Assembly (NCBI GenBank): GCA_964059195.1
Contig: CAXKWD010000006.1
Span: 174,156,825-174,220,824, forward strand
DNA: 64,000 bases
Reading direction: 5' to 3'
Source: Ectobius pallidus
Lineage: Eukaryota; Arthropoda; Insecta; Blattodea; Ectobiidae
In this document: positions 22,616-33,468 of the stretch, in pieces
Position numbering within the stretch: the first letter of the stretch is position 1
Layout of the letters: every line of letters starts with the position of its first letter
Position numbers and translations under genes: made by a program
The notes under the pieces: model-generated
What the model was told of the DNA's origin: nothing
Seen by the model: the letters and a program-made list of their open reading frames with translations, nothing else
The model's database searches: none

Positions 22616-23149
22616 ATTAACTATATAGAAGAAAAAGAGTATTTGTGAATATTTTTAATTCCTTGCTGTACGTGCATATTAGTATACGACTGTGTAAAGG
22701 TGTACAAATTACCTAACTACATGTCAGGTTTTCCTAAGCACCTGCCAAAATCGGAGAACAGGTTTACATGTTTAAGTTCAATTCTTAATATATAGTGAAC
22801 AGAAGTAGCCTATTCCGCTTTGCTATACAGGCTTTAAGCAGCCCTCTGACGTGGTACATCCATCTCCCATGCAAAGGGATAGGGTTAAGGGTCTGCTTTA
22901 TGAGGACATTAGCTTCGTGTCTTCCTTGCACCCTTGTCCCAAGAGGCGGGTGTTGTTTACGATTTGAGCCCGTAATTTTTTCGCTTAGGGCGTCCAAACA
23001 TTCCCTTCTTGACCTAAGTTAATTTAACGGGCTTTAATGCACCTGTTCTCAGAAATCATTTGCAGAACAGATATTAATTTTTTAAAGCTTCTTTCTGGAA
23101 AATTGCAAATGAATTTACCACGGGAGTTAGGCCTACAGAAAACGTAATG
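22616..23149. other. Intergenic, no feature seen
   Basis: No supported coding region or repeat copy; frames here overlap on both strands and match nothing recognised. Confidence 0.4.
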
Positions 23150-23715
23150 AATCTCACGCCGCGAGTTTGATCTTGGCCAATAACGTTTAGCAATTCCTCG
23201 GATAAAGACCAATCACGATTGTTTATCTAATAAAATGCTTGCTATTTATATGAGAATGAGATTTTATCTAATAAAACGTCAGCTCGTTACTGGACACGTA
23301 AGCATCAATGTGCCGTGATTAATAAGTCACATGCTGCCATTAAGCAGCACGAAACAGATTATTTTATACAACATAACTTGTTTGGAAATTGAAAAAATAG
23401 AAATGTAGCATACACTGATTGCAAGCGAGTTCGTGTGCTTTTATTCTGTTGTGCTGATAGCTTACCTGAATGAAGTTAACTATGTCTTATATGCACCATT
23501 GGTAGCACTCGTCACATCGTGGTAACTCGAATCGATTCACGGATGGTTGATTCATAGTATGCCGTAATCTCGCAGCTGTTAGTTTTATTTTTATACAACA
23601 AAGCACGAAAGTAATTATTATTTGTATAATCCGTTATATTTTTATTCATGGAATAGTATTAATAAATCCAACTCGAGTTGACGAGTTTCATCATATAACC
23701 CTCGTGAGATTACCT
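23150..23715 (-). repeat. Family A repeat, minus copy
   Basis: The reverse complement aligns along its length with 4685-5330 and 32900-33468. Confidence 0.7.
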
Positions 23716-23821
23716 ACGATAAACCTTATAGTATTCTTACATTGTCTTCTTTACAACATTAGTCAGTAGTTTCACAAAATTAGCCAAGCAAAAACTAAGG
23801 ATTGGAGGAAGAGTTATTTCT

Positions 23822-24247
23822 AGGAGGCGGATTTCTATGACGTAAAAAATAGGATATATGCATGCATTTATGACCTAAAAAACATTAAAATATGACCAAT
23901 AAAATTTAAAATATGACTTTACTACTTACACATTTCTTTAAGTTTCATTACAATTAATTTTATTAAAATATAATCTTACTTATTTAAAATACCTGTAAAT
24001 TCTCAAAAAGTATCATTATAATGCAAAATTTACAAAATATGATATGAAACTTCAAAATTTCTTCAATATGCACATAAATATGCCAAAAATATGTCCTAAA
24101 TATGCATATTCATAGTAAATATGCAGTTATATGCACAATAAAAGCCGTCCATTTTCACCAGAATGCTTGGAATCGGGTTTAAATTCATCGGAAACCTGAA
24201 ATAATGCAAAGGGGAAAAATATGACATGTCATAGAAATCCGCCCACT
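23822..24247 (+). mobile_element. Family C MULE-like MITE
   Basis: The left end AGGAGGCGGATTTCTATGAC and right end GTCATAGAAATCCGCCCACT are inverse. It aligns with 4117-4584 inverted and with the outer parts of 30250-31743. The flanks have TTATTT in common but no clean duplication. Confidence 0.7.
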
Positions 24248-24689
24248 TATTTGTATGAAATGACGGAATCCACGCGAGCAACACTGCTTATTAAATATTA
24301 ATATCTGACATGCGGTATAAACATCAACATCTGGAAGCTTGTTTTATTGCGGGAGTTTGCGAACATGTACAGGTTTGTAATACTGAATTAATGTAAGCAG
24401 TAAAGAGTTTTACGACAGTAATTGAACTTGTACATGCACATGCAGTGTACAAAAGTACATGTACACTTATTAATTATTTGGATCTGAAAGCTAAGTACAG
24501 CTTGCGTAATAGTAACTTCTCGAGATCAACTCAAGCCATTAACAACCTGCTCTCCAATAGACGGGTTTCCGGTGATTCATAATAGCTATTTATGAAGTAC
24601 GTATCAAGTATCAAGTAAGCTATGTATCAAGTATGCAATATAACGTTTAGCGGACGAATCTAATGTAGCGGCCGAGGCGTAAGTAAAAG
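24248..24689. other. Intergenic, no feature seen
   Basis: No supported coding region or repeat. Short local duplications of ATCAAGTA occur at 24603-24635. Confidence 0.4.
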
Positions 24690-25390
24690 ATTGATAACAG
24701 TGGCCAAATGAATTAAATGAAGGTTATTTATTCATATATAATATAATACACCACAAAACAGAATTTAAAATATTCATAAAATAATACGTAACTGTGAATC
24801 ATTGAACCACTCATAGGCTAATAAAGTAATAGACTGCAACTATTTTTCAACCCATAACAAACTTTTAATAGTTTTTACTTTCCTTTAGGAGTCTATTAAC
24901 CAATACTCCATACTCAGTTACGAGTGTTTTTGCAATTCTATACTGATATGTGGTGAACACCGCTTAGCAAAACATCTAACGCATCTTTTTCAAGTCTTTT
25001 CATTTTACACTAGCCATGAATGCATGTCAACACTGTTATCTTCATAAATCAAAAGCTGGAGCTTAACTGTGGGGTGAAACATGTTTTATTGCTTAAAAGA
25101 CAAAGTTATGTAATGCCACCCCCTTGAACTGGTCATCCTGTGAGCTGGGAACAGAATTGCTACCTCCAGTACAATACAGTTGAATTAGAAAGGAAACCCT
25201 TAAAAACGAAATTTTGAAAGACGCACAGTACTTGGAAATAAAGCCGCAAAAAGGAAAATGTGATTACATAAATCGAATCGAATAAACATTTTTTCAATTT
25301 ATCATTATTAATCCGTACGGGACTTCACAAAAGTGATAACATGATCCGACTGAAAACATTATCTGCTATTACATTAAGCGGCGTTCACTG
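24690..25390 (-). mobile_element. Family B TIR element, minus copy, one end eroded
   Basis: The right end (GCGGCGTTCACTG followed by TA at 25391) is intact and the body aligns inverted with 2438-3207 and 43312-44098. The distal end diverges before the TIR. Confidence 0.7.
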
Positions 25391-25392
25391 TA

Positions 25393-25848
25393 ACTGTTTT
25401 TAAATCATGTGTATTACAGTAAATTTCACTCGTTTAGGTGTATTTTCATTAAATAAAACCAAACTTTCAGGCAAACCTTGGCTTAACATTGAATTTCAGC
25501 GATGCATCGTAAAAATTATTTATTTTTAACCGCTTATAAATTTAATTGTAGGCTGCTGATTTCATAAATATAGACTATAGCATCTTTCACTTGCAAGCTT
25601 TGCTGGAGGTGGGCAATTGTATTGTCAATTAGACATCCTTCTAATGGAAACAAAGTGGGTTTTACCTGATTGCAGTGCATACCCGCATAATGCACAAGGC
25701 CAGTTATAGGTCACCAGCCGGGTCGCGAACTCTGACCTCCCTGCATCACAGCTGTTGTCTATTGTTATTCCAACCCCTCATCACGTCAATCTCGTTCAAT
25801 TACACCCCCTTCAAGCGAATGCGATGGGAAGAAATCTTTAATTGATAC
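25393..25848. other. Intergenic, no feature seen
   Basis: No supported coding region or repeat. Confidence 0.4.
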
Positions 25849-25958
25849 CAGGGCCCTTTTTCATAGAACTTTTACATTGATATTAGTTGTTGTTACTAGT
25901 CTTCTCTTTCATAAGAATGTTAGCTAATAATATTAGTTATCAGTCCATGGCTTTAAAC
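25849..25958 (+). mobile_element. Family H element, left-end fragment
   Basis: CAGGGCCCTTTTTCATAGAA and the following TAATAATATTAGTTAT words align with the first 110 bp of the copies at 17763 and 61210. It stops abruptly at the hAT-like sequence that begins near 25963. Confidence 0.6.
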
Positions 25959-25962
25959 AAGT

Positions 25963-26250
25963 GGTCCCCAACCTTTTTCAGCCGGCGACCCACCTTTCCT
26001 TATCGGAATACCTCCACGGCCCATCGGTCGATGGTGGAGTAAAAAACCTTATTTGTATCGTGTCCCTTCCTTATGTAGGCCTATATATAATTTACCATCA
26101 AATTTTGCAAATATATATAAGCTTATATATGCTATTTTTGAAGATACAGATTGATTATTGATGGACACTTTGTGTTGTGATTTGAAAATGGTTGACAAAA
26201 TATAAGAACTTTGTAGCGCCGCAGGAACCCGCGTCATTGGCCAACTCTTG
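25963..26250 (+). mobile_element. Possible hAT-type element end
   Basis: AGTGGTCCCCAACCTTTTTC followed by GGCGACCCAC has the form of many hAT MITE ends. The right boundary is unclear, so only a fragment is claimed. Confidence 0.35.
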
Positions 26251-26263
26251 CGTGGGACACACT

Positions 26264-26511
26264 GTATAAGCATTCATGAACCACAGATTATTGTCTCTGT
26301 TGGGCATTACATGAGAATATTATAGGTCATAGGAGAGAGGTTCCATCTGGCGCCGTGAAATGAACTCCGGCTCAGCTCAGTTGGTAGAGCATTGGCACGG
26401 ATAGCCAGAGGTCCTGGGTTCAAGTCCCAGTGTCGGAGGAATTTTTCTCCTATAATATTCTCATATAATGTCCAACAGAGACAATAATCTATGGTTCATG
26501 AATGCTTATAT
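26264..26511 (+). mobile_element. Foldback element enclosing a tRNA-like cloverleaf
   Basis: Arms of about 63 bp (26264-26326 and 26449-26511) are inverse, starting GTATAAGCATTCATGAACC and including GATTATTGTCTCTGTTGG. The 75-nt tRNA-like core lies at 26366-26439. This arrangement is a snap-back MITE or a SINE that acquired inverted flanks. Confidence 0.7.
26366..26439 (+). other. tRNA-like sequence (not a true tRNA gene)
   Basis: The sequence folds as a cloverleaf. Acceptor TCCGGCT pairs with TGTCGGA (one mismatch, one wobble). The D-arm is GCTCAGTTGGTAGAGC, the anticodon stem TTGGC/GCCAG, and the T-arm CTGGG-TTCAAGT-CCCAG. The anticodon loop ACGGATA has C instead of the universal U33. A GGA anticodon would be serine, but there is no long variable arm. 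It is a retroposed or SINE-type tRNA relic. A sister lies at 29389-29464 (minus) with the same loop. Confidence 0.7.
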
Positions 26512-26881
26512 ATCTATGGCAGATAATTTGTCTAGGCACCTCTCAATTGCATGGAGTTGTGTAACACATATGAGTAACAATAATCTACAGGACTTTGAAG
26601 AAGAGTCGGATTTGAACTCATGATCCTGCAGCTAATTGGCTGGGTGTGCTAGTCACACTAGGCAACGCATTTGCATTGCGTGGCCGCTATTAAGGATATT
26701 TACGACGCGAGCGGCCTCTAATAATTATTACACACTGCAATTACTGGACGCGGCCTTTCTCACGGGGATCTCGTCACACAGTATGAAATCATGTACTTCG
26801 TTAGGAGATGAAAGTATGTATTAACTAGCCCGCAATTACACTGTACAATAAATTTGCACTTTTTTCTGTCTTTTATATGAA
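26512..26881. other. Intergenic, no feature seen
   Basis: No supported coding region or repeat. Confidence 0.4.
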
Positions 26882-27030
26882 ACTACTAGCTTAAAAAGGC
26901 CCGGCATTCTGTTGCTTCTACACACCATTCCTGATACGGATTGAAATAAGAAAAAACAGAAATTCCGATTACATAAGAATGTATTGTCTTGACGTAAAAT
27001 TTTTATTTCTCACTCTCATGTTACCACTAC
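26882..27030 (+). repeat. Family D repeat, deleted copy
   Basis: It starts CTAGCTTAAAAAGGCCCGGC, then jumps to the GTTGCTTCTACACACCAT block and ends after TCTCATGTTACCA. About 200 bp of the family sequence are missing in between. Confidence 0.6.
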
Positions 27031-27565
27031 AGATTCATCCAGGCATAGGCCTATTTTGGCCCATAAGATTAGTTTATCTTTAAGTGCCAGTATGGTACTT
27101 TATGAGATTGTGTGGGGGACGGGAAAATGTCAGTCCATCTATCTGCCTGCCTGTCTGTCTATCTGCCTACCTGTCTGTCTGTGCGTGAGTCTGTACATGC
27201 GATAACTCAAACGCTTTACCGGATTTTCATGAAACTTGGTATACGCATTTATAACGTCCATGGGAAGAAGACTATTGATATTAGACCAAATCGGTTGACC
27301 GGTACCGGAGTAATGCCCAATTTAGTGCCTATTTTATGGTAATATATTAGAAAGAATAATTTATCAAATGCAAATCAGTTCTCATGACAACATATTAGTT
27401 TACGGTGTTCATATACGGCTTTAGAGGTTGCAATAAGTTACAGGTAGCTTTAACAAATAACACTAACAACGTGTTCCTTCACATATGCTTATCAAACTAG
27501 TCAGATGTTTGTTTAATTCGTTGATCAAGTTGAAATCAGTACTAGGCCTGCATAAACTAAACTAA

Positions 27566-27870
27566 AATCCGTGGATCTACATCCCTGGAGGGACTTGGCC
27601 TACCACCCGACCGCTGCGTCATCTCCCGTAGGCAGATGACAGGATTGGGAGGCATGTGGTCAGCATGCCGACACCCACGGTCGTTAATGGTGGTTTTCTT
27701 GACCGGAGCCGCTACTTCTCTATCAAGTAGCTCCTCAATTTGAATCACGAGGCTGAGTGCACCCCTACCTGACCTCCCTACCTCAGAAAAATCCGAGAAG
27801 GTACCGGGAATCGAACCCGGGCCGACGGATCTGTAGTCAGCGACGCTAACCAGAAGACCACACCGGCGGG
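27566..27870 (-). mobile_element. tRNA-derived SINE (family S2)
   Basis: On the minus strand the head reads CCGCCGGTGTGGTCTTCTGG then GGGTTCGATTCCCGGTACC, which are A- and B-box-like elements of a tRNA promoter. It is followed by a body of about 230 bp that ends near GATGTAGATCCACGGATTT. A 136-codon frame (27557-27967, minus) covers it but is only repeat sequence. Confidence 0.8.
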
Positions 27871-28169
27871 TAAGGCCTGTATACAGAAGGTATATTACTG
27901 TGAAATAATTAGGCCTGCATACATTAAACGGAGTTCTTTGACAGTGCATTTTGTGAAATGTTGACATACTTTAAAAATTTCTTATATCAGTGTATAAGTT
28001 ACGAGTATGAATTAAAGTTAAGTATCAAACTTTAGACCATTGTTCTTCCGCAAGCCCTGCTTAATGAATCGGTCTGGAACTTAACTGGGAAATCAATTTA
28101 AAAAAAAGTGTGCGTGGAACGCCACGCGACAGAAATGAAACTTGTTATAATTTTTATTTCTTCAATTCA

Positions 28170-28445
28170 TTATTGGATTTTCTCAATTTTGCATTATTGG
28201 ACTTTTTAATATTGGGTTTTTGGATTTTGGATTTTTAAATTTTGGATCTTTGAATTTTGAATTTTTGATTTTTTAAATTTTCGATCTTTGAATTTTTAAT
28301 TTTTTGGATTTTTAAAATTTTTGAATTTTTAAATTTTATTATTTTTTAAATTTTTGATTTTTGGAATTTTAATTTTTTTTAATTTTGGAAATTTGGATTT
28401 TTTAATTTCGGATTTTTATTTTTTTAAATTTTGGATTCTTTTATT
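28170..28445. repeat. T-rich degenerate tandem repeat
   Basis: A run of variants of GGATTTTTGAATTTTT with a unit of about 10-14 bp, on one strand, with gradual drift. Low complexity, non-coding. Confidence 0.8.
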
Positions 28446-28559
28446 TTTATGAAACATTTCCTTTCCATCACCTTCTATCGTTAGTTTCCCCTTAGAGTAT
28501 TTTATTTTGTCCTTTAAATCGTATAATATAGCAGTTGATTACTCTTAATCATTGAGTTG

Positions 28560-28670
28560 ATTGTTTTCTGTGCAGTCCGTTCCGTCACACCTCACTAATT
28601 TCGTGACGGTTTTGAGTGTGACACAAGTTCTGGATCCACCCCTACCGCGGCTAAAGATGTTTAACTTCAA
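28560..28670 (+). repeat. ~120-bp block repeated at 29507-29640
   Basis: TTGTTTTCTGTGC...CGTTCCGTCA...CACTAATTTCGTGACG...GCGGCTAAAGA occurs here and again about 950 bp downstream in the same orientation. Confidence 0.6.
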
Positions 28671-28740
28671 AAACTTATTTTCTGCATATCATAATTGCAA
28701 TTATCACTGATTAAACGAAAGCATTCTGGAATTTTGTTTT

Positions 28741-29294
28741 TATTCGTTAAATAGTCGATATAAACGTAATTCGCGACTAGATTCATTACTCGTGAATTTA
28801 TGGGTAATATCTAAGTCACTCTGATAAACGTTACAGATATGATGAAGTGAACTCGGGTTCAAAGAACCTGCATTGCCGACCGCGGTAATTAGCAATGCTC
28901 TGGTTACGACTTCAGTAACTTAGCGCTGACGAGGGCGACAGCCAAGTTTTGGGCCTCACTAAATTATTTCTTGAAATAGGTGTGTCCGTAGCTAAGTACC
29001 CATAAAAGTACGGACGTACTTAATTGCGGCGTGTCTGTTAGCGAGCGCCCTAAATACAAGTGACGGCCGGACCTCCCTGTGGCCCAACGACCCCCTTTTT
29101 CTTGATCTTTAATTACTCGAAACCACCTCTAAATGCTTTTGTGAGAAAACTGAAAATGGAAACTTAACAACTGTTGAAGGTAGGACCACTTTTTTTTTCT
29201 GTAGCCTACACCCTCTTGGTGACTTTCACAAGTAAAAATTACGTACACAAATTTTACCTACAGCTTTGCCTGAATTGTCTAAAGTTTTCCTTAC
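28741..29294. other. Intergenic, no feature seen
   Basis: No supported coding region or repeat. Confidence 0.4.
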
Positions 29295-29345
29295 TTACTT
29301 ACTTACTTACTCAATGAAAATAGACAATTCCTGAGCAAGCAGGAA
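29295..29345 (-). mobile_element. Stub of LINE 3' end
   Basis: The (TTAC)n run followed by TCAATGAAAATAGACAATTC and GAGCAAGCAGGAATATTA is the inverse of the LINE tail at 19140-19198. Only the last 50 bp were retained. Confidence 0.65.
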
Positions 29346-29505
29346 TATTATAATATTCTGAAGAAAAATTACTCTGACACTGGAAATTCCTCTGACACTG
29401 GGTCTAGAACCCAGGACCTTTGGCTATCCGTGAAAATGCTCTTACCAACTGAGCTACGCCAGAGTTCAATTCACAGAGCCAGATGGAACCTCTCTCTTAT
29501 CACTG
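29346..29505 (-). mobile_element. tRNA-like SINE relic (sister of 26264-26511)
   Basis: On the minus strand GTAGCTCAGTTGGTAAGAGC and CCTGGGTTCTAGACCCAG form D- and T-arm sequences with the same ACGGATA loop. Upstream GAGAGAGGTTCCATCTGGC matches 26334-26351. The long inverted flanks of the 26.3-kb copy are absent or reduced. Confidence 0.65.
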
Positions 29506-29506
29506 A

Positions 29507-29640
29507 TTGTTTTCTGTGCCCGTTCCGTCATAGCCCCACTAATTTCGTGACGCAAGTTTGGGTTAGCTCTCGATTTACTCCTACTGCGGCTAAAGAAGTT
29601 TCACTTCAAAAACAAAAACAAAAACACAACAAACAAGTTG
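29507..29640 (+). repeat. Second copy of the ~120-bp block
   Basis: Direct copy of 28560-28670, with a AAACAAAAACAAAAACACAA stretch at its end. Confidence 0.6.
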
Positions 29641-30190
29641 CTTGATATCTCAACTAGAAATGTCTCTTTCAGGCCTGTGACACCAAAATGACAATTTTTT
29701 TTAGAATGACCCTAAAACATTTTACCAGAGCTTTGTCTGAACGTCGTAGGACACACAAGCTCTGAGTCCCAGGGGTACGCGTTCCACAATTTGAGATTCT
29801 TAACAAATTCAATGACATACTCATTGATTGAATCCTCTCCTGACATTGGGAAAGAGTGATAGGGAGGTCTGGGAGAGTGGCAGGAGAGAAATTGGAGTGG
29901 ACCGGGTGCTGACAGGTGTACGAACCCGTGACTGCGGGGCAGAAAACGTGTACCTGCTCTAATTTTAATAATGCAGTTCAACGCTCCCTCTGGTAAGTGA
30001 AATTAAATCGTAAAGTACTTTCATTTCATTTATTTTTGTCTGCAGGCTCCGGGTTCTGATATTCTCGTGTGAAAGGTTCAGCAAGGCCAAACTACTAATG
30101 TATTAGACACGCCGAAAACCTTGCTTAAATATCATTATTGCTTTCTCTACCCGAATCATAGTGAGTCTAGTATAGGTTCAGAAGTAAATA
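29641..30190. other. Intergenic, no feature seen
   Basis: The 89-codon minus-strand frame at 29712-29981 matches nothing recognised and has no support. Confidence 0.4.
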
Positions 30191-30249
30191 CAGTGAACGC
30201 CGCTTAATGTAATCGCGGATAATGTTATCAATAGGGTAATGTTATCATT

Positions 30250-31743
30250 AGGGGGCGGATTTCTATGACTTAAAAAATAGGATATATGCATGCATTTATG
30301 ACCTAAAAAAACATTAAAATAGGACCAATAATTTTTAAAATAGGCCTATGACTTTACCACTTACACATTATGTATATATTTTTAAGTTTCATTACAATTC
30401 ATTTTTATCAAAATATAATGTCAATTATTTAAAATATCTGTAAATTCTCAAAAAGTATCAGTATAATGCAAAATTTACAAAATATGATATGAAACTTCAA
30501 AATTTATTTAATACTAGCTGAAAAGGCCCGGCGTCGCCCGGGCTTTGTATTTTGTAATTTGAAATTAACTTTTGGAGGACTTTCGATTTTGAAACTCTAA
30601 GTGCTTATATAATATGTATGTAAAACTTGAAATGAAGAAAAAGATTTATCACACTCAAACTATTCCATCAGAAAACGCTAGATATAGCTTTTTATGGCTC
30701 ATAGAGGATGTCGAAAGCTTCATTCCGTTGCTTCTACACATCATGCTTGGGAGGATTTGAAATAAGAAGAAACATAAATTAAATAAGATTGTATTGACTT
30801 GTCGGAAAATTTTATTTCTCATTCTCATGTTACCATACAACCGTTTCGGTTCTGAAATAAGAGAAATGCAGTATCACTTTCATACTTTCGTCCCCTAAAA
30901 CCCGGGACATAAAATACTGCGAGCATAGGACTCAAAATGTTCCATCCCATGCTTAGGGCCTATGATAAACATCCTTATTTCTCAACTAATACAAAGCATA
31001 CAGCTATGGATAACGTATAAGCGGAAAGGATTGTTTACCTACTTCTGATATAGCATACTCACACACTTAAGTTATCCCAGCAATACGACCTCTTATTCTA
31101 CATCAAAATGTGAAGTGAGAAAATATTTCTTATGTCGAGGGTAGAGAAAGTTGTGTGACTGCATCACACTTTGCTTTATTTCCGTGTAATTCATTTTTCA
31201 GTAATTATTTTCGCCGATATATTGCATCGATTCAATCATAATTCGTTAAAGTCCAGTTGCCAAGGCCCAATGTTATCAAAGTAAACAATACACGGTTGTC
31301 ATGTGAACTGAACAGCATTTCTTTTTTTCAGTATAAAATTCTCAGAAATTATATAATTTTCAAGGGAAGGAGTATTTTGTTTGAATTTTAATGTTGACCG
31401 CTATACTTCCCGGGCCTAACTGGGTATGTGTGCAAAATTCCGTGTAAATTGGTAAAGAAATGTAGATTTGTATAAGGAACAAACATACATACATACATAC
31501 ATACCCACAAACACACATTCGACTTTATATATTAGATGCACACAAATATGCCAAAAATATGACCTAAATATGTATATTCTTTCTAAATATGCAACAATAG
31601 TTGAATATTTTGTAAGTATGCAGTTATATGCACATTAAAAGCCGTTCCATATTCACCAGGATGCTTGGAATCGGGTTTAAATTAGTCGGAAACCTGAAAT
31701 AATGCAAAGGGGAAAAATATGACGTCATAGAAATCCGCCCCCT
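30250..31743 (+). mobile_element. Family C MULE-like element inside family B
   Basis: The ends AGGGGGCGGATTTCTATGAC and GTCATAGAAATCCGCCCCCT are perfect inverses. The flanks TGTTATCATT and AGTTATAACT are an imperfect duplication of the family B target. The interior matches 23822-24247 on both sides of a family D insert. Confidence 0.75.
30513..31537 (+). mobile_element. Family D element nested inside family C
   Basis: It begins ACTAGCTGAAAAGGCCCGGC and ends with a TACA microsatellite (about 31486-31505) and TTTATATATTAGATG. The other family C copies are continuous across the site. No coding frame survives. The TACA-repeat plus TTATATATTAG end suggests a retroelement, which is tentative. Confidence 0.65.
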
Positions 31744-32115
31744 AGTTATAACTTTTATGAAGTCCCGTAAGTATGAACACTGGTACATTGAAAAATCCAG
31801 TTTATTGTTGTCAAAGATTCGGTTTATATTATCACATTTTCCTTTTAGCAGTTTTATTTCCAGGTACTGTGCGTCATTCAAACTTTCGTTTTTAAGGATT
31901 ACGTTTCAACTGTATTGTGTTGTACTGGAGGTAGAGATTCTGTTTCCAGCTCACAGGATGACCAGTTAGGGGGTGACATTATATAACATTCTCTTTTAAG
32001 CAATAACACATGTTTCGTCCCACAGTTGAGCTGCTACTTTTGATATATGAAGATAACAGTGATGACATGCAGTGATGGCTAGTGTAAAATAAGAAGACTT
32101 GAACAGACAGGCGTT

Positions 32116-32899
32116 AGATTAATGAATTTCATGTTGTTCCTATGAGGGTAAAGTTATACAATCACGTTCAATATTACCACCTTATTCCCTCAAAAAAATC
32201 AAACTTAGGATTGCTTGAGAGTAATAATAAGATATTTCAGTAATTAATCTATTTTATTAATTGTGCATCTGTATATGACCGTATAAAAAGCCAAGTCAAT
32301 AAGTTATAAAAATGATGTTTAAAATTATATAGCTGTTTATATTAAAAAATCAAATTCACCAAAGTGATATATATAAATGTAGTAGATTAAAACGTTGCCT
32401 TGTCAATATTATTCTAAAATAGATCTAGGCCTATTATAGTACACAAAATTAAAAACCATTAGGTTATATACACCAGTATTAACATAAAAAACTTCACCAA
32501 ATGATATATAAAATATGGTATGTTAAAACTTGGTTTGTCAATAATATTCTAAACTATTTTGAAAAGTAAAATCTATTGAGTTACATATATAGATGTATGG
32601 CGTTAGATGTCTGGTCTGGCTGTATGACGTCACATTACAAACGTCTAATCCTGAGTTTCTTCATGATTCGGTGAAGTAAATATGGCGGACACTTCACTAC
32701 TTTTCGCTTGATCATGTAGCCTACAAGGAAAGTATCATTTAGAGCGGGCGGGTTAGACCAAATCATTCTTCGAGGCAACATCTCCTCTCCAGAGAGCTAT
32801 CTCGAACAAAATACGTGTGATATTAGGTGTTTTATGAAGAGAATCTGGTTTTGAAATACGAGCCATCTACAAAAGGATTTTACCCAAAAGTTTTTTAGC
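32116..32899. other. Intergenic; imperfect tandem pair
   Basis: A block of about 65 bp (CACCAAAGTGATATATATAA through TTGTCAATATTATTCTAAA) at 32353-32418 recurs in diverged form at 32493-32557. No coding sequence. Confidence 0.45.
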
Positions 32900-33468
32900 A
32901 CAGGTAATCCCACGAGAGTTGGATTTATTAAGACTATTCCATGAATAAAAATGTAACGGATTATACAAATAATAATTACTTTCGTGCTTTGTTGTATAAA
33001 AACAAAACTAACAGCTGCGAGTTCACGGCATATTACGAATCAACCATCCATGAATCGATTCGAGTTACCATGTTCTGACCAGTGCCACCAATGGTGCATA
33101 TAAGACATAGTTAACTTCATTCAGGTAAGCTAACAGCAGAACAGAATAAAAGCACACGAACTGGCTTGCACCGAATCGAATTGTGTTTTTAATCAGTGGA
33201 TATTTATACTATTTCAATTTCCAAACAAGTTATGTTGTATAAAATAATCTGATTTCGTGCTGTTTAATGGCAGCGTGTGACGTATTAATCACTGCACACT
33301 GATGCTTACATGTTCAGAAACGAGCAGACGGTTTTACCCGATAAAACATCATCCTCAAGTTAATAGCAAGCATTTTATAAGATGAACGATCGGGATTGGT
33401 CTATAACCGAGGAATTGCTAAACGTTATTGGTCAATATCAAACACGTGGCATATGAGTGGAATAGTCA
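32900..33468 (+). repeat. Family A repeat, plus copy
   Basis: This aligns with 4685-5330, but GGTAATCCCACGAGAGTTGG joins directly to ATTTATTAAGACTATTCCAT. It therefore lacks about 80 bp of the left region, including the small palindrome. Confidence 0.7.

Larger units (their letters stand above)
27085..28740 (+). repeat. Family F repeat, copy split by later insertions
   Basis: Family F sequence runs from GTGCCAGTATGGTACTTTAT to about 27540. It resumes near 28020 (CTGCTTAATGAATCGGTCTG) and at 28670-28740 (TTTTCTGCATATCATAATTG). The copy at 41110-41620 is continuous across these points. The breaks hold a SINE (27566-27870), a T-rich tract and further sequence. Confidence 0.6.
30191..32115 (+). 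mobile_element. Family B TIR element with nested insertions, 3' truncated
   Basis: The left end CAGTGAACGCCGCTTAATGT is preceded by TA. Family B sequence is interrupted at 30249, resumes at 31744 (GTTATAACTTTTATGAAGTC) and stops near GACAGGCGTTAGATT, so the right TIR is lost. The interruption is a family C element, itself interrupted by family D. Confidence 0.7.

Noticed and set aside
26366..26439. Functional tRNA gene
   Set aside because: The anticodon loop lacks U33, the GGA anticodon would demand a serine-type long variable arm, and the copy is embedded in a repeated element.
27557..27967. 136-codon minus-strand frame
   Set aside because: It covers a tRNA-derived SINE; the apparent coding potential comes from GC-rich repeat sequence.
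28170..28445. Possible matrix-attachment or origin-like AT tract
   Set aside because: It is a degenerate T-rich tandem repeat; nothing in the sequence supports a specific function.
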